Origin: Chloroflexota bacterium
GTDB lineage: Bacteria; Chloroflexota; Dehalococcoidia; Bin125
Reading direction: 5' to 3'
Assembly (NCBI GenBank): GCA_026707145.1
Contig: JAPOXK010000023.1
Location: forward strand, 62,001 to 126,000
Length of the DNA: 64,000 bases
Both the position numbers and the translations under genes were made by a program. Below the pieces are notes generated by a model. It was given only the letters and a program-made list of their open reading frames with translations, did not search any database and was not told the DNA's origin. Below are positions 52,102-57,440 of this stretch, piece by piece (within the stretch, counting starts at the first letter, position 1; every line of letters begins with the position of its first letter).

Positions 52102-52137
52102 GGTGCACTTCCTGCATCCCCACCCCGGGTCCCGCTG

Positions 52138-53586
52138 CTACTCCTCCTGTCGCTGCTGCAGGTAGTCCAGGACGCAGCAGATCGCGGTGAGGGCGGGGCC
52201 CTCCGGGCGCTCGGATCGAGAGGCCACCCGGAGTTCCTCCCGAGACGCGGGGCAGCCTGCCTGGGCGATCGTGAACTTCCCGCCAACAAGCGTCTCCCTG
52301 AGCCACCGCCCTGGATCGGGGCCAAGAGTGTGCTGAACGACCGGGATCTCGTGGATCTTCGCATCACGCAGCCGCGACTGCAGTTCCCCGTGGATCTGCC
52401 ATTGCTTGGGATAGGCAAAGGGGCCGTGCAGGAGGGCGTCGACCGGCGCGGCCCGGTGGAATGCGCCGATGCGTGCGGCGGCCTCGTTGGTTGCGCGGAT
52501 GCCGTCCGTGACCGTCTCGGCGAACTGATGGACCTGCCCGTCCTGCCCCACGCCGACCACGACCGCGGTGATCGTGAAAGGGGCGCTATAGACCAGGCCG
52601 ACGTAGCGCTGCGCGGCTTCCGGCCAGGAGAACGGGGGCTGCGCGACGGCCAGGGTCGCATCATCGTAGGCGGGGTAGGAGGCCCGCTCCTGCTCCTCCT
52701 GCAGCTTCGTCAGGCGCTCCAGCGCGTAGCCGAGGGCGGTGAGGGCGGGCCCCGCCCCGCGGTCGCGGCCGGTGGCGGCGTGCCGAAGCTCCTGCCGGGC
52801 GGGGCCAGCGTCGGAGTCCGCGGCGATCGTGAACTGCCCCGCCTCGAGTATCTCCGTGAGACGCTCCCGGAAATCCCCGCTGCGGGGGCCCGGCGCGAAT
52901 GGAAACGGGAGGTCGTGCAGCAGCCGCTCCAGCGTCTCGTGCGTTTGCTGCCGGCGATGGGGTTCGGGATGGTCGGGGCTGTGCAGGAGCGCATCGAGCG
53001 GCCCCCAATCGTGGAGGGCGCGGATGCTCTTGGCGAGGCTGGAGGGGGGTTCGGACGTGCTCGAGTGCCGCGTGGCGAACAGGTGGACGTGCCCGTCCGC
53101 CCCGGCGCCGATCATGACCAGGGTGGTGCCGCCGTCGGCGCGGTAGACCAGGCCCGCCACGCGGAAATCCGCCTCCTGCCAGGAAAAGGGATTCTCGGCC
53201 AGGGCCATGGTCGCGTCGTCGTAGGCGGCGTAGCGAGGGCCGCGCGACGCAGCTGGCGGAAGGGCCGACGTGTCCCGATCCAGCGCCGCATCCCATCCTG
53301 GAACACCGGCTGCCGCCGAGTCCGTCTCGCGGTCCTGCCGCTGCCGGCGTTCGGCCCGCCGCTTCCGCTCTTCCTTGCACCACCTGCGCACCGTGCTCTC
53401 GCCAATCCCGAGCAGGCTGCCAATCTGCGGGTAGCTCAGGGGCGGCGTCATGTCCAGGTCGAAGCGCAGCCGGGTCGCCAGCGGCCTCGTTGCCGGGTCG
53501 CGCGCCGACCGCTGCCGCACCCGCTCGAAGCAGTCGAACAGGTCACCGCCCCATGGAACCCTGGACTCGTGGCCTGGCCGCTCCAT
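52138..53586 (-). CDS. HTH protein with two copies of an unrecognised ~180-residue domain
   Basis: The start is placed at the ATG at 53586 (MERPGHESRVPWGGDLF), with GGAG upstream. The 53754 extension is low-complexity. Residues ~40-80 form an HTH (LRFDLDMTPPLSYPQIGSLLGIGESTVRRWCKEERKRR). After a linker, residues 119-303 and 304-482 are two copies of one domain. Both begin Y-x-AYDDAT-(M/L)-A-(L/V)-A and share PFSW-x-EA, GLVY, G-x-DG-x-VH-x-FA, DALLH and G-x-FTIA. No known family was recognised. It may bind DNA through the HTH and a ligand or partner through the duplicated domain. It lies beside a palindrome-rich region that could hold its binding sites. Confidence 0.78.
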   Translation of the reverse strand: MERPGHESRVPWGGDLFDCFERVRQRSARDPATRPLATRLRFDLDMTPPLSYPQIGSLLGIGESTVRRWCKEERKRRAERRQRQDRETDSAAAGVPGWDAALDRDTSALPPAASRGPRYAAYDDATMALAENPFSWQEADFRVAGLVYRADGGTTLVMIGAGADGHVHLFATRHSSTSEPPSSLAKSIRALHDWGPLDALLHSPDHPEPHRRQQTHETLERLLHDLPFPFAPGPRSGDFRERLTEILEAGQFTIAADSDAGPARQELRHAATGRDRGAGPALTALGYALERLTKLQEEQERASYPAYDDATLAVAQPPFSWPEAAQRYVGLVYSAPFTITAVVVGVGQDGQVHQFAETVTDGIRATNEAAARIGAFHRAAPVDALLHGPFAYPKQWQIHGELQSRLRDAKIHEIPVVQHTLGPDPGRWLRETLVGGKFTIAQAGCPASREELRVASRSERPEGPALTAICCVLDYLQQRQEE

Positions 53587-53640
53587 CAGCCGGCTCCGCG
53601 CGGCGCCTGCGTATCGTCGATGCGCCGCCGCCTCAAGCCG

Positions 53641-53720
53641 CCACCCACCACCGCCCCTGCATAAGGTCCAGGGAGAGAGGGGGGGAAGGGAAACGAATCC
53701 ATAAGGGACAGGGAGCCAGA
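53641..53720 (+). repeat. Dispersed repeat, copy A
   Basis: The pattern is ACCACCGCCCCTGCATAAGG, then a purine-rich GGGGGGGAAGGGAAA tract and AATCCATAAGGGACAGGG. Related copies lie at 54231-54300, 54548-54600 (inverted) and 54605-54680. A GGGTGGCTGGCG box follows about 70 bases downstream. Confidence 0.6.
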
Positions 53721-54034
53721 AAACCCTCCGCTTCGGACTTTCGCATCTCGTCATGCCTCCGCTTCAGTTAGCGCCCCGCTCGGCCCGCCGGGTGGCTGGC
53801 GAACCCTCCGGTGGGGGACCCCGGCGGGCCTCGCGCGGGGGAAGAGACTTTGCTTCGGACCCTTTCATGCTACTCCGAGCGCATATCCCGCCCGGAAGGC
53901 ACCCCATGTCATGGGCTTCGCCCTCCGCGAAACATCGGCCGAACCTTCGCCGAAATCCCTTCAAGCAACCAGTCAAGCTCGACCAGCCAGCCCGCACCAC
54001 GACCACTCCGACCGCCACACCGCTGCTCCATAGC

Positions 54035-54133
54035 CATGTCCATGTCCACGTCCGTCCATCCTTCTCTGACGTTACACACTGTGCACATTGTGTATTTAGG
54101 AGAAAAGCACGGTCCAGCATGGACATGGACATG
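54035..54133. repeat. Concentric ~99-bp palindrome, first copy
   Basis: The outer arms CATGTCCATGTCCA (54035-54048) and TGGACATGGACATG (54120-54133) are a perfect 14-bp inverted repeat. The inner 20-bp near-palindrome ACACACTGTGCACATTGTGT (54074-54093) has the same centre within one base. Intermediate bases are partly symmetric too. The core is AT-rich compared with the flanks. Confidence 0.8.
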
Positions 54134-54230
54134 CCGCCCCGTTCTCCCTTCCTGGCCCTCCCCTATCTGGAGCCCCACCCGCGACTCCCTCGGCGAATTC
54201 GACCCCGGTCTCGGCATGCCCTCACTCTAG

Positions 54231-54300
54231 CCAGCCCCCACCACCCCTGTAAGGAAGACACACAGACAGATATGGGAATCCAGAGAGGGAAGGGAACGGT
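54231..54300 (+). repeat. Dispersed repeat, copy B
   Basis: CCCCCACCACCCCTGTAAGG is followed by AAGACACACAGACAGA and the GAGAGGGAAGGGAA tract. The ACACACAGACAG part reappears inverted in copy C. Confidence 0.6.
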
Positions 54301-54547
54301 CCCGCACCAGAATTCCACCCCTTGTAGAAACTCGTCTCGTTGATCGTCCACATCTCGAGGCCCCCGGTCGCCGCGCCGGGGTGGCTGGCGACGATCCCGG
54401 TGCCGCGGGGCCCCGGCGCGGCTCCTTTTGGGGCCGGAGGAAACGGACGGCGGCGTTTGGCCACTTTTCCTAGGGTCCATCTCTGGAGGAGCAATTGCGA
54501 AGGGTGCATCCAAAGCACAGCCAGGGGAGCAACAATCCGCGGCTGCT

Positions 54548-54600
54548 GTTCCCTTATGGAGTCCCTTTCCCCTGTCTGTGTGTCCTCCCTTATGCGGCCC
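54548..54600 (-). repeat. Dispersed repeat, copy C (inverted)
   Basis: The minus strand reads GCATAAGGGAGGACACACAG, then an AGGGGAAAGGGACT tract and CCATAAGGGA. It faces copy D head to head across about 15 bases. Confidence 0.6.
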
Positions 54601-54604
54601 GACC

Positions 54605-54680
54605 GCACGCGCCAACCCCCGCCGCCCCGGTAAGGGATGGGGGGGGAACTGGGAAAGAGATCCATAAGGGATTGGGTCAC
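54605..54680 (+). repeat. Dispersed repeat, copy D
   Basis: CCCCCGCCGCCCCGGTAAGG is followed by a GGGGGGAACTGGGAAAG tract and ATCCATAAGGGATTGGG. With copy C it forms a divergent pair. Confidence 0.6.
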
Positions 54681-54860
54681 CCAGATCTGGTGATCCCCCA
54701 ATTGCCATTTTCGTCGAGCTATCCGTCCTCATCTCTATGCCCCCGATCGCCCCGCCCGGGTGGCTGGCGCGGGCCCCCGGGGCGTGGAGCAGGGCCGGGC
54801 GGGCCGATCGCAGGGGAAGGGACACGGGGCGGAGGCATTTCGGCATGTCTCCAGAGAAGC

Positions 54861-54889
54861 CCGATCCCTGTTTCCTAGGAAACGATCGG
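54861..54889. repeat. Nested palindrome
   Basis: The perfect 14-bp palindrome GTTTCCTAGGAAAC (54870-54883) is flanked by CCGATC on the left and GATCGG on the right, giving a second, outer inverted repeat. No gene overlaps it. Confidence 0.7.
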
Positions 54890-55050
54890 CCCAAACCATA
54901 CGGCGAAGATACGGCGAAATGCGCTTGAGTCCTCCCTGTTCCTGGTCTTGTTCCCCCCTCTCTCCCTTACTGGGATCCTAGGGACTGGCTCTTCAACCCC
55001 CCAGCCATCGGCCCGAGTCAGCCAGCATGGGTACGCCCCCGCTCCCGCGC

Positions 55051-55149
55051 CGTGCCCATGGTGCCCACCATGGCCATGCTTTCCCTATTAAGATCACAAG
55101 GTGTACACATCCTGTACTTAATAGGAAGACCATGGGCAGGATGGGCACG
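55051..55149. repeat. Concentric ~99-bp palindrome, second copy
   Basis: The outer arms are CGTGCCCAT (55051-55059) and ATGGGCACG (55141-55149). The middle arms CCTATTAAG (55084-55092) and CTTAATAGG (55117-55125) and the core GTGTACAC (55101-55108) share exactly the same centre (55104.5). Length and plan match the palindrome at 54035-54133, about 1.02 kb away, although the sequences differ. Confidence 0.8.
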
Positions 55150-55642
55150 CGGCCCCGGTTCCGGCCGCGGCCGCACGCCGCATGGATCGCGGCGGCCGCC
55201 GCGCCGGGGGAGGGGAGGCGCCGGCTCCCGATGCGCCGGAAGGCCGGAGGACCGGCTATCCGTCGCCCTGGTCGCCCGCGCCGCAAGGGAGGGCGAAGGC
55301 CTCGCGCTATGCGCGAGCTATTTCCTGGCCCCCGGGCCTCGCGCGGGGCATCCCCGCGCTGCCATCGTATTCCTGGACGCAACGCCCACGCCCCCAGGCC
55401 CATTCTTGGACCGGGGGCAGGCGCGGGTCTGGCCAGGCTGCGCGCCGGGCGAGGAAAGCGAGCCGGGGGTGACGTCCGCGCCTGCCCCCTGCTCTGCCAG
55501 GGTACTCCAGAGGGGCGCCGCAACCGCCCGGGCGAGAGCCGGCGCCTCGATCCCGCGCGCCGCGTACCGCCAACAGCCACTGCCGGCTCGGTTGCGGCGC
55601 CGGCGCCGCGCGTGAACACGACGCGCGCTCGGGCTCCGATCA

Positions 55643-55658
55643 CGTAACAACGTTTACG
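55643..55658. repeat. Short near-palindrome
   Basis: CGTAACAACGTTTACG is close to self-complementary (outer CGTAA/TTACG perfect). It is one of few AT-containing spots in this GC-rich stretch. Confidence 0.45.
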
Positions 55659-55717
55659 CTGGGGGTCTCCGGACAGATCCTGCAGCGGCGCGGGCGGTTT
55701 ACACGCGCAGCTGCCGG

Positions 55718-55733
55718 CGCCGCGATCGCGGCG
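55718..55733. repeat. Perfect 16-bp GC palindrome
   Basis: CGCCGCGATCGCGGCG is fully self-complementary and is flanked by further GCCGGCG blocks that extend potential pairing. GGTGTACACA follows about 20 bases later, echoing the core of the second concentric palindrome. Confidence 0.6.
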
Positions 55734-56228
55734 AGCTCGCCGGCGCCGGCGGTGTACACAGGCCCCATTTCCAAGATCGCCGCGGCGGCCCAGGGAGGCC
55801 GCGCGAACGTGATGGTTCCACCCGCGGGCAACCGCCGCGAACCCGAAACGTGGTCCCGCCCAGGGAGTCGGCTACCTCTGGGGAGGCTAGCCGACGGCCA
55901 GGTCAAGGGTGCCGGCGCGCGCTGGTCTGGGTGTGGGGACGCCCCCGGGGTGCGCGCGCCGGCATCCGCAAGCGGACTGGCTCGGCAAGCTCGCCAGCCC
56001 TGGACCTGGCCGGGACCACGCCTGCCTGCCTGCTCGCCCGAAGCTAGGCGACCCCGTCAAGGGTCTGCGGCGGCGCCGGGCATCCTGGAGAAGCAACACC
56101 CAGGCAGCGCCGCCTTGACTAAAGCTGCCCGCCGCGGCGGCGGGCAGCCCTTCGACGGGGCCGCCGCAAGTGCACAGCGAGCAGGCAGGCCAGACGAGCG
56201 TGCCAGCGAGCGAGGAAGGGAATTGGAC

Positions 56229-56507
56229 ATGTTGAATCTGCTGGATCGGTTCGATCACGGAACGCGGGCACGAGGCACCTGCGAGTACGCACTCACCAAC
56301 CGCGGCGTCGAGCACGTCGAGGGCTGTCTCGGCTGCGACGAGCGCTGGTGGAACGACCACGACCTATCAAGCATCCGCGGCGGCTTCGAGCTCAACGATC
56401 TGGACCAGCCGACGATGACGCTGAGCCCGGTCCCGACGGCACCCGGCAACATCATCGGCGTCGACTCGCGTCTCGAGCTGCACATCGACGACATCGAGTG
56501 GGTCTAG
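56229..56507 (+). CDS. Small acidic protein with CxxC, first gene of the ssb operon
   Basis: The 92-residue product starts at the ATG at 56229 (MLNLLDRFDHGTRARGTC), about 10 bases after AAGGGA. The ORF track reads through from 55752, but upstream of this ATG the composition is low-complexity. The core CEYALTNRGVEHVEGCLGCDERWW has a CxxC. The C-terminus RLELHIDDIEW is echoed in the next protein (RLGLTIDDIPW). No family is recognised. It opens a plus-strand series of small genes leading to ssb. Confidence 0.68.
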   Translation: MLNLLDRFDHGTRARGTCEYALTNRGVEHVEGCLGCDERWWNDHDLSSIRGGFELNDLDQPTMTLSPVPTAPGNIIGVDSRLELHIDDIEWV

Positions 56508-56520
56508 AAAGGAGCCCGTG

Positions 56521-56706
56521 ATGACCGACGACACCGACGCGCAGCGCACCACCGACCGGCGGGAGCATCCCCCGATGGGCTTCGACCAACCGCAGGAGCT
56601 CAGCCTCCTGCAGATCCGCACGCGCCCGATCCTCGTCCACGAGAGCGAGCCCCTCGACGACGAAGGCCGGCTCGGCCTGACCATCGACGACATCCCCTGG
56701 GAGTAG
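56521..56706 (+). CDS. Small acidic protein ending in IDDIPW
   Basis: The 61-residue protein has an ATG 6 bases after GGAG. It is highly charged and ends RLGLTIDDIPWE, sharing the terminal RL-x-L-x-IDDI-x-W motif with the preceding gene product. The shared tail suggests a docking or interaction peptide, loosely comparable in form to the acidic tip of SSB proteins. This is inference. Function unknown. Confidence 0.65.
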   Translation: MTDDTDAQRTTDRREHPPMGFDQPQELSLLQIRTRPILVHESEPLDDEGRLGLTIDDIPWE

Positions 56707-56719
56707 GAAGGAGCGCCCC

Positions 56720-56914
56720 ATGACCCTGCCCGACCAGCAACCCCTGACCCCCTGCGCCTGCGGAAGCCACAACGGCCCGCACGCCTGGGATTGCAGCGAG
56801 CCGGCCACCGGCCCCTGCGGCCACTGCCACAACTGCGGCTACTGCGACGGCACGAGCTCCGACCTCTGCCGCATCGCCGTCCGCACCTGGCGAGAGGAGG
56901 AACCGATCAGCTAA
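56720..56914 (+). CDS. Small Cys/His-rich (zinc-ribbon-like) protein
   Basis: The 64-residue product follows AAGGAG by 6-7 bases. It contains CACGSHNGPH, a central CGHCHNCGYC and a later CRIA. The spacing of cysteines supports one or two structural zinc sites. It lies between the two acidic small genes and ssb. No family is recognised. Cys-rich small proteins are common on plasmids and phages. Confidence 0.65.
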   Translation: MTLPDQQPLTPCACGSHNGPHAWDCSEPATGPCGHCHNCGYCDGTSSDLCRIAVRTWREEEPIS

Positions 56915-56976
56915 GCACCGGAACAACCGCATACGGCCGCATCCATCCACACCGCACAACCGTGAAGGAGATCCCC

Positions 56977-57345
56977 ATGCCCGCCAGCCTCAACAAGGTC
57001 CTGATCATCGGCAATCTCGGCGCCGACCCGGAGATGAGCTACACCGCCAACGGCACCGCCCGCACGCGGCTCAGCGTCGCCGTCAACCGCAGCTACACCA
57101 CCGGTGAGGGCGAGCGCCGCGAGGAGACCGAGTGGTTCCACGTGGTCGCCTGGAACAAGCTGGGCGAGACCGTCGCCCAGTACCTCAGCAAGGGCCGCCG
57201 CGTCTACATCGAGGGCCGGCTGCAAACCCGCCAGTACGACGACAAGGACGGCCAGCGGTGGTACTTCACGGAAGTGATCGCCCGCGACGTCCAGTTCCTC
57301 GACAACGGCCAGCAGGCCGCGCCCGCCGGAGAGGAAGCCGCCTGA
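56977..57345 (+). CDS. ssb: Single-stranded DNA-binding protein
   Basis: The 122-residue OB-fold protein starts at the ATG at 56977 (MPASLNKVLIIGNLGADPEMSYTANGTARTRLSVAVN), after AAGGAG. It has ETEWFHVVAWNKLGETVAQYLSKGRRVYIEGRLQTRQYDD. The C-terminus (GQQAAPAGEEAA) is short and lacks the usual acidic DDDIPF tip of chromosomal SSBs, as seen in many plasmid or phage-encoded copies. It is in the middle of an accessory operon, which suggests a role in replication or establishment of the element. Confidence 0.93.
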   Translation: MPASLNKVLIIGNLGADPEMSYTANGTARTRLSVAVNRSYTTGEGERREETEWFHVVAWNKLGETVAQYLSKGRRVYIEGRLQTRQYDDKDGQRWYFTEVIARDVQFLDNGQQAAPAGEEAA

Positions 57346-57385
57346 GCCCCACCCGTTCGATCCCGACCCGTTAGAAGACAAGCCA

Positions 57386-57417
57386 GCGCCCCCGTGCACA
57401 GCAACTGCCGGGGGCGC
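57386..57417 (+). terminator. Hairpin between ssb and the large multidomain gene
   Basis: GCGCCCCCG and CGGGGGCGC pair perfectly around a 14-base loop. The following CACTGCATTTAAGG has no strong T-run, so it may attenuate rather than terminate. AAGGAG for the next gene follows directly. Confidence 0.5.
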
Positions 57418-57440
57418 CACTGCATTTAAGGAGTTCCTAA

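Larger units (their letters stand above)
53587..56228. other. 2.6-kb repeat- and palindrome-rich region without convincing genes
   Basis: This stretch separates the divergent HTH-repeat gene and the ssb operon. All ORFs in it (for example 54163-54894 minus, 55027-55647 plus) are low in complexity, overlap each other on both strands and lack ribosome binding sites and motifs. It contains four degenerate copies of a ~70-bp element, three GGGTGGCTGGCG-like boxes (near 53788, 54377 and 54756), two ~99-bp concentric palindromes and several short perfect palindromes. Such architecture is expected of an origin, partition site or complex operator. It could also be remnants of small elements. Confidence 0.6.

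Noticed and set aside
51769-53664. 631-residue plus-strand ORF opposite the HTH-repeat gene
   Set aside because: It is a shadow of 52138-53586. It has no start signal or domain, is Arg/Pro/Gly-rich, and the minus-strand frame contains the duplicated domain and HTH.
54163-55647. Several ORFs of 160-245 residues on both strands in the palindrome region
   Set aside because: They overlap each other, contain repeat-derived RGGGGW segments, lack ribosome binding sites and show no domain.
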